Below, piece after piece: positions 13,622 to 22,244 of a stretch of DNA of 64,000 nt (position 1 is its first letter; each line of letters opens with the position of its first letter). A program made the translations under genes and the position numbers. The notes beneath the pieces are model-generated. The model ran no database searches and was not told the origin of the DNA. It saw nothing but the letters and a program-made list of their open reading frames with translations. The DNA comes from CAVSUZ01 sp963795415 (GTDB lineage Bacteria > Pseudomonadota > Alphaproteobacteria > Acetobacterales > Acetobacteraceae): the NCBI GenBank assembly GCA_963795415.1, contig CAWCHQ010000003.1:806001-870000 (forward strand). The letters are read 5' to 3'.

Positions 13622-14659
13622 ATGACCAATCCCGCGAAAATCGCGGTCATCGGCGCGGGGATGATCGGCCGGCGCCATATCCAGCACATCATCGCCGAGC
13701 CCTCCGCCGAGCTGATCGCCATCGTTGATCCGTCCGAGAGTGCCAGATCCCTGGCAGCCGAGACGAAAACGCCGTGGTTCGAATCATTTGCGCAAATGAC
13801 AAGGACCGCGAAACCCGAAGGGGTCATCATCGCCACGCCCAACCAGCTGCATGTCGCCATCGGACTCGAGGCCATCGCAGCCGGCATTCCGGCGCTTATT
13901 GAAAAGCCGCTGGCGGATGATGTCGCGGAAGCGACGAAACTGGTCGAAGCCGCGGACGGAGCCGGTGTCGCTCTTCTGACTGGCCACCATCGGCGGCACA
14001 ATCCGTTGATGCACAAGGCCAGGGAGATCATCGATTCCGGCCGCCTCGGCGGGATCGTTGCGGTCCACAGCGCCTGCTGGTTCTACAAGCCAGACGAATA
14101 TTTCCAGGTGGAGTGGCGACGGCGGAAGGGTGCGGGGCCGGTGTTCCTGAACGTCATCCACGACATCGATAATCTCCGCTGCCTCTGCGGCGAAGTGGCG
14201 GCAGTTCATGCGCAGGAGAGTACCGCGCAGCGCGGGAATGAGGTGGAGGACACGGCGGTTATCCTGCTGCAATTTGCCAGCGGTGCGCTGGGCACCGTCA
14301 CGTTGTCGGACAGCGTGGTTGCGCCCTGGAACTGGGAGCTTACCAGCGGCGAAAGCCCTGCCTTTCACGAAACTGGCGAGTTCTGCTGCGTCATCGGCGG
14401 CACGCACGCCTCCTTGACGATCCCGCAACTCGAAATCTGGTACAACAAGAACAGGCGCAGCTGGTCGGAGCCGTTGGAGCGTGAGCGGGTTGCCTATGTG
14501 CCGGAGGACCCGCTGCGGCGGCAGATCCGCCAGTTCGTCAATGTAATCCGCGGCAAGGAGCCGCCACTGGTATCCGGACGCGAAGGGCTGGCGACGCTGA
14601 AGGTGATTGCCGCGATCAAGAAATCGGCGGCGAGCGGAGGCCGGGTCGTGCACCTATAA
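13622..14659 (+). CDS. Gfo/Idh/MocA-family NAD(P)-dependent oxidoreductase
   Basis: 345 residues with an N-terminal Rossmann fold (KIAVIGAGMIGRRHIQHI) and the family EKP motif at IPALIEKPLADD, where Lys takes part in catalysis, followed by the C-terminal beta-sheet substrate domain with NVIHDIDNLR. The family oxidises or reduces sugars, inositols and related polyols. It starts 3 bases after the aroQ stop and is followed 25 bases later by the dehydroshikimate dehydratase, so it is part of the operon. A role in oxidising quinate, shikimate or a relative is plausible from context, but the substrate is unproven. Confidence 0.85.
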   Translation: MTNPAKIAVIGAGMIGRRHIQHIIAEPSAELIAIVDPSESARSLAAETKTPWFESFAQMTRTAKPEGVIIATPNQLHVAIGLEAIAAGIPALIEKPLADDVAEATKLVEAADGAGVALLTGHHRRHNPLMHKAREIIDSGRLGGIVAVHSACWFYKPDEYFQVEWRRRKGAGPVFLNVIHDIDNLRCLCGEVAAVHAQESTAQRGNEVEDTAVILLQFASGALGTVTLSDSVVAPWNWELTSGESPAFHETGEFCCVIGGTHASLTIPQLEIWYNKNRRSWSEPLERERVAYVPEDPLRRQIRQFVNVIRGKEPPLVSGREGLATLKVIAAIKKSAASGGRVVHL

Positions 14660-14684
14660 AAAGAGAAGGGCAGGGGAGTACGCA

Positions 14685-16559
14685 ATGACAGAACCAGGCC
14701 AGCGCTTGCCGAAATGCATCGCCACCGTCTCGCTCGCGGGTACGCTCCCTGAAAAGCTGGAGACCATCGCCGCGATCGGCTTCGACGGCGTCGAAATCTT
14801 CGAAAACGATCTGCTGACTTTTGCCGGCAAGCCGGAGGATGTCCGACGTATTGCGGAAGGCCTCGGTCTCGCCATCACACTCTATCAGCCGTTCCGCGAC
14901 TTCGAGGCGATGCCGGAGCCGCAGCGCAGCCGCAATTTCGATCGGGCCGAACGCAAATTCGATGTGATGCAGGCGCTGGGCACTGATCTTATTCTCGTGT
15001 GCAGCTCCATCCACCCCGCTGCCATCGACGATGATGCACGCGCTGCCGCTGACCTCGCGGAAATGGCCGAGCGTGCTGCAAAACGCGGTCTGCGGGTAGG
15101 TTATGAGGCGCTGGCCTGGGGCCGCCACGTCAAGCGCTGGCGCCACGCATGGGATATCGTGCAGCGCGCGGCGCATCCAGCTCTCGGCCTGATTTTGGAC
15201 AGCTTCCACACGCTTTCGCTCGACGACGACCCGTCCGGCATTGCGGAGTTGCCGGGCGAGCGCATTTTCTTCGTGCAACTCGCCGATGCGCCGAAGCTGG
15301 CCATGGACGTGCTGTCCTGGAGCAGGCATTTTCGAAACTTTCCTGGGCAGGGCGGACTGGATGTGACTGGTTTCACCCGTGCCGTTCTTGCTTCCGGTTA
15401 TCGCGGGCCGCTCAGCCTGGAAATCTTCAACGACGAGTTTCGCGCCACCTCCGCCCGGCTAACCGCGCGCGACGGGCTGCGTTCGCTGATTTACGCAGAG
15501 TTTGAAGCCGGTGGGCCGCCGCTGCCGCCGGCGCCGCAATTTCATGGCGTGGAGTTCGTGGAATTTGCGTTGGATGATGAAAGCGGCGCGGCACTCGCGC
15601 AATTTGTCGAAGCGCTTGGTTTCCGTCGTGCCGGCACGCACCGCTCCAAGTCCGTGGAATTGTATCGCCAGGGCGAGATAAACCTGGTGCTGAATACTGA
15701 ACCCGACAGCGCTGCTTCCGAACACTTCCATCTGCACGGACCTTCGGTCTGCGCCATGGCGCTGCGCGTTGACGACGCCGGGCCTGGCCTCGATCGTGCC
15801 CAGGCGCTGCTTTGTTCCGAATGGCACGAGCGGATCGGCGCCGGCGAGCGGCCCATTCCGGCGGTGCGCGCCCCGGATGGAATGCTGATCTATCTCGTTG
15901 CGCGCGATCCGTCGGGCCGCAGCATCTGGGAAGACGATTTCGTGCTGGAAAAGGCGGTTCCAGCGCCGCCGGGTCTGACCCGGGTCGATCATATCGCCCA
16001 GGCGCTTCCGGCCGGACGAATGGATAGTTTCGTCCTGTTCTACCGCTCGGTGTTCGGCTTCCTGCCGGAGCAGCTCTGGGAGCTCGCCGATCCGCATGGT
16101 GTGATCCGCAGCCGGGCCATGAGCAGCCCGGACGGCGAGGTTCGGATCCCCCTCAATATCTCCGAAAGCCGGGAGACTGAAACCGGCCGCTTCCTTTCCG
16201 CCTATGCGGGCGCCGGCGTGCACCACATCGCCTTTGCCACGGACGATATCCAGGCGACTGTGGCGCGGCTGCGTGGGCAGGGTGCACAGATGCTGCCGAT
16301 CCCCGCCAATTACTACGACGATCTGGGCGCGCGCTGGGCGCTGGATGAAGAGAGCCTCGAAGCGCTGCGCCGTCTGGATCTGCTGTACGACCGGGAGGAT
16401 GCCGGCGAATTTCGCCACGCCTACACTATCAGTTTCGCCGACCGCTTCTTTTTCGAAGTTGTGGAGCGTCGGGGATATCGCGGGTTCGGTGCGGTGAATG
16501 CGGCCGTGCGGATGGCAGCGCAGGCACAGCTGCGTGTGCCTGCGTGGGTTACCGAGTAG
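14685..16559 (+). CDS. 3-dehydroshikimate dehydratase, QuiC/QsuB-type two-domain enzyme
   Basis: 624 residues. The N-terminal half is a xylose-isomerase-like TIM barrel whose metal ligands read out as Glu141, Asp172, Gln198 and Glu246 (GYEALAW, LDSFH, VQLAD, SLEIFND). Their spacing is the same as I recall for Pseudomonas QuiC1. It dehydrates 3-dehydroshikimate to protocatechuate. The C-terminal half (from about 290) is a vicinal-oxygen-chelate pair like 4-hydroxyphenylpyruvate dioxygenase, with VDHIAQAL, VHHIAFATDD and FFFEVVER supplying His, His and Glu. The role of this half in such fusions is uncertain. The ATG at 14685 follows AGGGGAG. It is the last gene of the aroQ operon and converges on the transporter gene with 2 bases between stops. 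Confidence 0.9.
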   Translation: MTEPGQRLPKCIATVSLAGTLPEKLETIAAIGFDGVEIFENDLLTFAGKPEDVRRIAEGLGLAITLYQPFRDFEAMPEPQRSRNFDRAERKFDVMQALGTDLILVCSSIHPAAIDDDARAAADLAEMAERAAKRGLRVGYEALAWGRHVKRWRHAWDIVQRAAHPALGLILDSFHTLSLDDDPSGIAELPGERIFFVQLADAPKLAMDVLSWSRHFRNFPGQGGLDVTGFTRAVLASGYRGPLSLEIFNDEFRATSARLTARDGLRSLIYAEFEAGGPPLPPAPQFHGVEFVEFALDDESGAALAQFVEALGFRRAGTHRSKSVELYRQGEINLVLNTEPDSAASEHFHLHGPSVCAMALRVDDAGPGLDRAQALLCSEWHERIGAGERPIPAVRAPDGMLIYLVARDPSGRSIWEDDFVLEKAVPAPPGLTRVDHIAQALPAGRMDSFVLFYRSVFGFLPEQLWELADPHGVIRSRAMSSPDGEVRIPLNISESRETETGRFLSAYAGAGVHHIAFATDDIQATVARLRGQGAQMLPIPANYYDDLGARWALDEESLEALRRLDLLYDREDAGEFRHAYTISFADRFFFEVVERRGYRGFGAVNAAVRMAAQAQLRVPAWVTE

Positions 16560-16561
16560 GG

Positions 16562-17947
16562 CTATGCCGCCAGACTCGGTGCCCGCATCCGGTCATAATC
16601 CTCCTTGGGCACCGGCACCGCACTCCGGTGGCCGAGATCGTTGAGGTGGATACGATATGTCTCCCGCGCGCTGGCCGCGGCGATTGCGCAAATGATAGTA
16701 ATGCCGAAGGTGATCGCGCCGATCCGTAGCGGAACGTTCAAAGTGCCCGGCGGCGCAACCATGGCGAACAACGCGGGAAGCAGGGCCGTGATGGTGGTCC
16801 CGATATTTTGGGCGATCGCCATTGCGGAAACGCGCACCCGCGTCTGGAACAGCTCGGGGTAGAAGCTGGGGAAGATCGCGTTGTAGCCCTGATAAACCAG
16901 TCCCCACATCAGCAGCGACAGCACAATGGCCAGCGGCACGTTGTAGATGCTGATGGCATATAGATAGGCGAACGAAAGCAGCCCAGAGCCGAGCGCGCCC
17001 ACGATGATCGGAGGTCGGCGGCCGATCCTGTCCGACAAATTGCCGACGTAAGGAATCACCAGCACCGCCAGGATGTTGCCCAGCACCGGGATCCACAAAT
17101 AGACGGATGGCTTGAAGCCGACGTGGTACGCCGGCTGAACCGCGTAGGCTGCGCCAAAAATCGTGGCCACCACCGGGATGACATTCATCAACGCCATGCA
17201 GATCACCCGCAGCATGTCGTCCCAGCTGAGCTGGAACGCCTGGATGATGGGCGAGCGCGGAACTGCGCCGTGTGCGCTCTCTTCGGTGAAGGCCGGGGTT
17301 TCATCGACCTTGCGCCGGATGATGTAACCGGCGATGATTACAACAAGGCTCATCAGAAAAGGAATGCGCCAGCCCCAGGCCATGAATTTATCGTGGGGCA
17401 GCAAGGCCGCCAGCGGCAGGAACACGGCCGCGGCGAAAATCTGCCCGGCCTGCACGCCCTGAAGGGTGAAGCTGGCGTAGTACCCGCGTCGCCCGAAGGG
17501 CGCGTGTTCAAGAATCATCGAGCTCGCGCCGGAGATTTCTCCGGCAACCGCAAACCCCTGGATTAGCCGGACAATAACGAGAAGCACCGGCGCGAGGACT
17601 CCGACACTCGGATAGGTCGGCAGCACCCCGACCGCCATGGTGGAAAATCCCATCAGGAACATGCAGACCAGCAGGACGGTCTTGCGCCCATGGGTATCGC
17701 CCCAATGGCCGAGCACGAACGCGCCGATCGGCCGGGCCACGTAGCCCACGCCATAGGTGGCGAGAGACGCAACAATGGCGACCGTCGGATTGCCTGATGG
17801 GAAGAAGATTTGCGGAAACACCAGCGATGCTGCCGTGGCGTAGATAAAGAAGTCATAGTATTCCAGCGCCGAGCCGATCCAGCCGCTGGCCGCTGCCTTC
17901 TTGGATTGATGCGTGGCGTGCGGCTCGTGTGTAGTGTTCTCGCTCAT
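16562..17947 (-). CDS. MHS-family proton symporter, probable shikimate/quinate uptake
   Basis: 461 residues with about 12 membrane helices and metabolite:H+ symporter hallmarks: SALEYYDFFIYATAASLVF in helix 1, GHWGDTHGRKTVLLV in the loop between helices 2 and 3, and RLIQGFAVAGEISGA. Members include ShiA (shikimate), PcaT and citrate or ketoglutarate carriers. The substrate is inferred from the neighbours on both sides. It is downstream of the shikimate/quinate dehydrogenase (18 bases) on the same strand and probably cotranscribed with it. Confidence 0.85.
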   Translation of the reverse strand: MSENTTHEPHATHQSKKAAASGWIGSALEYYDFFIYATAASLVFPQIFFPSGNPTVAIVASLATYGVGYVARPIGAFVLGHWGDTHGRKTVLLVCMFLMGFSTMAVGVLPTYPSVGVLAPVLLVIVRLIQGFAVAGEISGASSMILEHAPFGRRGYYASFTLQGVQAGQIFAAAVFLPLAALLPHDKFMAWGWRIPFLMSLVVIIAGYIIRRKVDETPAFTEESAHGAVPRSPIIQAFQLSWDDMLRVICMALMNVIPVVATIFGAAYAVQPAYHVGFKPSVYLWIPVLGNILAVLVIPYVGNLSDRIGRRPPIIVGALGSGLLSFAYLYAISIYNVPLAIVLSLLMWGLVYQGYNAIFPSFYPELFQTRVRVSAMAIAQNIGTTITALLPALFAMVAPPGTLNVPLRIGAITFGITIICAIAAASARETYRIHLNDLGHRSAVPVPKEDYDRMRAPSLAA

Positions 17948-17965
17948 CCCGATCGCCTCCGCGGC

Positions 17966-18865
17966 TTATTGGTTCGTGGTCTTGGTTCGCAGCTCGTCGA
18001 AATGCCGCCGCATCCGTTCTGCGTCGGGCTGGATGCCGGTGAACAGCTCGAACGCGCGCACGGCCTGGAACACGGCCATCCCGCCGCCGTCCAGCGTGCG
18101 GCAGCCAATTGTCCGAGCCTGCCGCAGCAGCTCGGTTTCGAGCGGGAAATATATTATCTCCGATACCCACAGTCGAGCGCGCAGGAACTCCGGCGGCACC
18201 GGTGTACCGGGCAGTTTTGCCATGCCGACTGGGGTGGTGTTGACCAGTCCGTCTGCCTCGGCGATTGCGCTCTTCAGGTCACCGCCGGCAGTCGCGCGTC
18301 CCGCCCCATGCCGCCCCGAGAGATCGTCGGCAACGTGCCTGGCGCGAGCAGTGTCGGTATCAAATACACTCAGGTGCCCTACGCCGAGCTGCATCAGCGC
18401 CTCCGCAACGGCGGAGCCGGCGCCCCCGGCGCCGACCTGCACCACTCGCTCCCGCCGGACATCCGGCAGTCCGCGGCGCAGATTTTCGGCATAGCCGAAA
18501 AGGTCGGTATTATGGCCGACTCGCGTCCCGTCGCGCAGCACCACCGTGTTTACCGCCCCCAGTGCCCGGGCATTATCCGAGAGGTCAGTCAGCAGCGGAA
18601 TGACTTCCTGTTTGCACGGAAACGTAATGTTCAGCCCGGCAAAGCCCATCCGCTCGGCGGCAGTGAGCAGCTCGGGCAGTGCTTTGACGTCGAGACCCAG
18701 CATCTGCAGATCGATTCGCCTGTATATGACTTTCAGCCCCTGCTCTGCTCCCTCTCGCTCATGCATGGCGGGGGTCAGCGAGCCCTGGATGCCATAGCCG
18801 ATCAAGCCGAGCAGAACGGATCGCTGATCCTGCATGACCGTTTCTCCGGCAATCTTAGCGGACAT
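17966..18865 (-). CDS. shikimate/quinate dehydrogenase (AroE family, catabolic QsuD-like branch)
   Basis: 299 residues. The substrate domain has GYGIQGSLTPAMHEREG, with the Ser/Thr pair that binds the acid, NITFPCKQ with the catalytic Lys and GHNTDLFGY with the catalytic Asp. The cofactor domain follows with VGAGGAGSAVAEAL. The IQ-S-TP-x-MHE version, rather than the SxSPxxHN of biosynthetic AroE, is what I associate with the NAD-dependent quinate/shikimate dehydrogenases of actinobacteria and others. It would oxidise quinate to 3-dehydroquinate and shikimate to 3-dehydroshikimate. An alternative ATG at 18835 follows GGAGAAAC and gives a length closer to relatives. Divergent from pcaH, with a 162-base shared promoter region. 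Confidence 0.87.
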   Translation of the reverse strand: MSAKIAGETVMQDQRSVLLGLIGYGIQGSLTPAMHEREGAEQGLKVIYRRIDLQMLGLDVKALPELLTAAERMGFAGLNITFPCKQEVIPLLTDLSDNARALGAVNTVVLRDGTRVGHNTDLFGYAENLRRGLPDVRRERVVQVGAGGAGSAVAEALMQLGVGHLSVFDTDTARARHVADDLSGRHGAGRATAGGDLKSAIAEADGLVNTTPVGMAKLPGTPVPPEFLRARLWVSEIIYFPLETELLRQARTIGCRTLDGGGMAVFQAVRAFELFTGIQPDAERMRRHFDELRTKTTNQ

Positions 18866-19027
18866 TCCGGAACATTCCTTTTCCCGCTTCTACAGGGTTG
18901 CAAGGCGGTCGCTCTATACCCGGTAATCCTGGCGAAATCTGCGCTCCGTGCCTTGCCCGGTCAAGCGCATTGGCGCATCGTTCCCGTCGTATGTGGACGG
19001 GACAGGCAAGCCGCCGGGGAGAGCAGG

Positions 19028-19777
19028 ATGCACGAACAGCGGAACTACTTGGCGTCCAAGCCGCCGGAGTTCATTGCGCGGGACCGTTCGGTTCACCCTC
19101 CGGCCCTTACGCCCGAGTACAAAACCACCGTCCTGCGCTCGCCAAGGCTTCCACTGCTGTCTTTGCAAAATTCCCTCTCTGAAATCACCGGTCCGATTTT
19201 TGGCCATAGCGAAATCGGGCCGCTCGATAATGATCTTATCCTCAATTACGCCAAGGACGGCGAGGCGATCGGACCACGCATTATCGTGCATGGGCACGTC
19301 CTCGATCAGAGCGGGCGGGGTGTGCCGCACGTGCTGGTGGAGTTCTGGCAGGCCAACGCCGGCGGGCGCTATCGCCATCGCAATGACAACTACGTGGCGC
19401 CCATCGATCCGAATTTCGGCGGATGCGGCCGCGCCATTACTGACGACACCGGATACTATTACTTCCGCACCATCCGGCCCGGCCCGTATCCCTGGCGCAA
19501 CTATGCCAGCAGCTGGCGGCCGGCCCATATTCACTTCTCCGTTTTCGGCTCTGGCTTCGTCCAGCGGCTTATCACCCAGCTCTATTTCGAAGGCGATCCT
19601 CTGATCCCGCTCGACCCGATGTTCAACGGCATTCCTGATCGAGAGGCCGCCGAGACGCTGATCGCTGCGCTCGACATGAATGCGCAGGTCGAACTCGACA
19701 CCCTCGCGTATCACTTTGACATCGTGCTTCGTGGCCGGCGTTCCACGCTGTTCGAAAACAAGCTGGAAGGGAACTGA
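19028..19777 (+). CDS. pcaH: protocatechuate 3,4-dioxygenase beta chain
   Basis: A 249-residue intradiol dioxygenase subunit that with PcaG opens the protocatechuate ring to 3-carboxy-cis,cis-muconate. The non-haem Fe(III) ligands are visible as Tyr115 (AGGRYRH), Tyr154 (GPYPWRN), His167 and His169 (WRPAHIHF), with the same spacing as in the Pseudomonas enzyme. The ATG at 19028 follows GGGGAGAG; the long open frame upstream is antisense to the dehydrogenase gene and non-coding. Followed by pcaG after 3 bases. It takes the product of the dehydratase at 14685 directly. Confidence 0.95.
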   Translation: MHEQRNYLASKPPEFIARDRSVHPPALTPEYKTTVLRSPRLPLLSLQNSLSEITGPIFGHSEIGPLDNDLILNYAKDGEAIGPRIIVHGHVLDQSGRGVPHVLVEFWQANAGGRYRHRNDNYVAPIDPNFGGCGRAITDDTGYYYFRTIRPGPYPWRNYASSWRPAHIHFSVFGSGFVQRLITQLYFEGDPLIPLDPMFNGIPDREAAETLIAALDMNAQVELDTLAYHFDIVLRGRRSTLFENKLEGN

Positions 19778-19780
19778 GCC

Positions 19781-20410
19781 ATGCCACAGCGCCTGAGCTA
19801 CAGGAAGGAATCTCCTTCCCAGACCGCCGGCCCGTACGTGCATATCGGCCTTATTCCGCATCAGGCGGGGTTCGACATTTTCGAGAAGAACTTCAGTCAC
19901 GTCCTGTGCGGCGAAAGCACCGAGGGGGAGCGCATCCGTATCGAAGGGCACGTTTTGGATGGCGCCGGCACCCCGGTGCGTGACGCGCTGCTGGAGATCT
20001 GGCAGGCCAATGCGGCCGGCCGCTACAATCACCCGCTCGACCGGCAGGACAAGAAGCTGGATCAGAGCTTCCGCGGCTGGGGCAGGACCGGCGCCGATTT
20101 CCGCACCGGCCTCTACACGTTTGAAACCATTAAGCCCGGGGCAGTTGCCGGGCGCACCGGCAAGGGCACAATGGCGCCGCACATCAATTTCTGGATTGCC
20201 GCGCGCGGCATAAACATCGGCCTGCACACCAGGATGTATTTCAGCGACGAGGAAAAAGCCAACGCCGCCGACCCGGTGCTGAAACTGATCGAACAGGAGC
20301 AACGCCGCGCCACGTTGATCGCACCCCGCACCAGCAAGGAGGGAAGGGTGGTCTACACCTTCGACATCCACCTGCAGGGCGATCGCGAAACTGTCTTTCT
20401 GGACGTCTAA
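19781..20410 (+). CDS. pcaG: protocatechuate 3,4-dioxygenase alpha chain
   Basis: 209 residues, homologous to PcaH but without the iron ligands: the N-terminal QTAGPYVHIGLIP shapes the active site, DALLEIWQANAAGRYNHP and APHINFWIAARG correspond to the ligand regions, with His-x-Asn in place of His-x-His. This is normal for the alpha chain. It starts 3 bases after pcaH. The 3' end overlaps the convergent phaC by 4 bases, so no room exists for a separate terminator. Genes for later beta-ketoadipate steps (pcaBCDIJF) are not in the window. Confidence 0.95.
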   Translation: MPQRLSYRKESPSQTAGPYVHIGLIPHQAGFDIFEKNFSHVLCGESTEGERIRIEGHVLDGAGTPVRDALLEIWQANAAGRYNHPLDRQDKKLDQSFRGWGRTGADFRTGLYTFETIKPGAVAGRTGKGTMAPHINFWIAARGINIGLHTRMYFSDEEKANAADPVLKLIEQEQRRATLIAPRTSKEGRVVYTFDIHLQGDRETVFLDV

Positions 20411-21498
20411 CGCGCCTCCAGCCAGTCCGCGATCAACGCGCGCAGCTTCTGCTGGTTGCGGCTGCAGAAAATGCCGATATGCCCGCCGGATACCGCCGCC
20501 CCGGTATAATCTTTCGTACCCACCTTCTCGCCCATCCCCTTGCTGGCAGGGGCGGGGATGATGTGATCCGTCTCGCTGTAGATGTTCAGAACCGGCATGG
20601 TGATCGCCTTCAGATCGACCTTGCGCCCGCCAACGACAAGCTCGCCCTGCACCAGCCGGTTGTGCTGATACAGATCTTTCAGCCACTGGCGCCCCGCCTC
20701 CCCAGGATGGGCCGGGCGGTCCGCCAGCCACTTCTCCATGCGCAGGAAATTCGCCAGTTTGGCACGGTCCTGGCCGACCTCCAGCAATGTCAGATTATAT
20801 TTCGCCAGCGTCCGCAGCGGGGTCATCAGCGAAAACAGCGCGCCGCCGACCTCACCCGGGATGTTGCCCATCGTATCGATCAAAAGATCGATGTCCTCAT
20901 CGCTCAGATTGCGCGTCCAGACATTCATGAAGCCCCGGTCCAGCTTCTCTTCCCGCTGGTCCGCATGAAAATCGAGCGGCGTCACGCAGGTGACAAGATT
21001 GCGCACCTTGTCGGGATGCAGCGCCGCGTAGCACAGCGACAGCACGCCCCCCTGGCAGATGCCCAGCAGGTTGATCGCGGGAATGTCGTGCCGGTCGCAG
21101 ATCGCCTCGACGAAACCGTCCAGATAGAGATCGATCAGGTCGCTGAAATCGTCAAAGCGGTCCGCCTGGGTCGGGTGACCCCAATCGAGGACATAGACCT
21201 CACATCCGGCCTCCGACAGGTTGCGCAGGAACGAGCGGTCGTCCTGCAGATCCAGCACGGTCCAGCGGCCGACCATCGCATAGGTGACAAGCACCGGAGT
21301 GATGATCTGCGGCTTATGCGCAGGGATGATCCGGTACAGCGTCTTCCCGCCGATCCGATGCACCTCCTCCTTCGGCGTCGGCGCGAGATCGATATCCGTG
21401 TCGCGGACCTCCATCAGCAGCGCCGCCGCATTCGCCGCGCGCGTGCCAAAATCGGCCAGCTCCGCAAGGCTGGGTAGCATCCCGAGGCTTGTGCTCAT
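20407..21498 (-). CDS. phaC: class III poly(3-hydroxyalkanoate) synthase subunit PhaC
   Basis: A 363-residue alpha/beta hydrolase-fold synthase that polymerises hydroxyacyl-CoA into PHA storage granules. The lipase-box variant GICQGG places the nucleophile at Cys148, the acid is in YSETDHIIP and the base in SGGHIGIF. The length is that of class III PhaC (about 355) rather than class I or II (about 560-600), matching the presence of a phaE gene. Its ATG overlaps the phaE stop by 4 bases (ATGA), so the subunits are translationally coupled. It is the last gene of the acyl-CoA synthetase-phaE-phaC operon. Confidence 0.93.
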   Translation of the reverse strand: MSTSLGMLPSLAELADFGTRAANAAALLMEVRDTDIDLAPTPKEEVHRIGGKTLYRIIPAHKPQIITPVLVTYAMVGRWTVLDLQDDRSFLRNLSEAGCEVYVLDWGHPTQADRFDDFSDLIDLYLDGFVEAICDRHDIPAINLLGICQGGVLSLCYAALHPDKVRNLVTCVTPLDFHADQREEKLDRGFMNVWTRNLSDEDIDLLIDTMGNIPGEVGGALFSLMTPLRTLAKYNLTLLEVGQDRAKLANFLRMEKWLADRPAHPGEAGRQWLKDLYQHNRLVQGELVVGGRKVDLKAITMPVLNIYSETDHIIPAPASKGMGEKVGTKDYTGAAVSGGHIGIFCSRNQQKLRALIADWLEAR

Positions 21499-22244
21499 TT
21501 CTTGCGACCTTCCTGAACTGGCGTGGACGCCTTCTGCTCCTTCGTGCCGCGCTTCAAGGCCCGCAACTCGTGCCGCAATCCGTGCACCTCGCGGAGAAGA
21601 TCATGCAGGCGTGCATAGACGTCGTTGATCTCGCCGCGCGTGGGCAGATCGATCGCCTTGGCGACGCTTTCCGTGAGCTTTCGCACTTCCTGCCGCTGGC
21701 GCATCGCGGCCCGCAAAAACCGTTGCTGCGCAGCGGCGAATTTCTCCGACCGGTTGAACTCCATCAGGGTCTGATCGAGCACGTTGTTCCACAAATCCAT
21801 CGCCTCGCCGGCGCTATCCACCACATCGCGGCCGCTCTGGCGTCGCTCCGCGATTTCCGCCTGGAATCGCTGGCAGGCACGCATCCCCACCGTCAGCGCC
21901 GATATCATATATTCCTGCGTAACCATCATCAGCTCAGCCGCCGGAACCAGCGAAGGCAGCGCCCCCTGCTCGAGGGTCGGAATGTCGGCCAGCTTGGGCA
22001 GCGCGAAGATGTCCAGCATCTCCTCTGCCAGCGGAGCAAGCCCGCTGTTCCACCCTCCCGCACCCATCATCTGCTTCATGGCGGCCTGCATCACCGGCAC
22101 GCCGCGATTTTGCAGCGCCGATTGCCACGTATTCGCAAACGCCGACCACATTCGAAACGGCGCGGCCCAGGACTGCTCCATTGCCGATGCAAACGCATCG
22201 AAGGGCGAGGCTTCGCGATCGCCGCCTTCAGAAGAGTCGCTCAC
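21495..22244 (-). CDS. phaE: class III PHA synthase subunit PhaE
   Basis: 249 residues, mostly helical. The Trp-rich N-terminal part (MWSAFANTWQSAL) and central AAELMMVTQEYMISALTVGM are PhaE-like. The C-terminal coiled-coil (VYARLHDLLREVHGLRHELR) is the usual end of the family. PhaE has no catalytic residues and activates PhaC in a heteromeric complex at the granule. It overlaps both neighbours by 4 bases, which should fix the stoichiometry of the three products. Confidence 0.88.
   Translation of the reverse strand: MSDSSEGGDREASPFDAFASAMEQSWAAPFRMWSAFANTWQSALQNRGVPVMQAAMKQMMGAGGWNSGLAPLAEEMLDIFALPKLADIPTLEQGALPSLVPAAELMMVTQEYMISALTVGMRACQRFQAEIAERRQSGRDVVDSAGEAMDLWNNVLDQTLMEFNRSEKFAAAQQRFLRAAMRQRQEVRKLTESVAKAIDLPTRGEINDVYARLHDLLREVHGLRHELRALKRGTKEQKASTPVQEGRKK

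Noticed and set aside
17810..19027. Upstream in-frame extension of pcaH by about 400 codons
   Set aside because: The extension is antisense to the transporter and dehydrogenase genes; pcaH has a proper ATG with a ribosome-binding site at 19028.
18914..20731. Minus-strand frame of about 600 codons opposite pcaHG
   Set aside because: It covers two dioxygenase genes with all iron ligands visible on the plus strand; no domain in the antisense reading.
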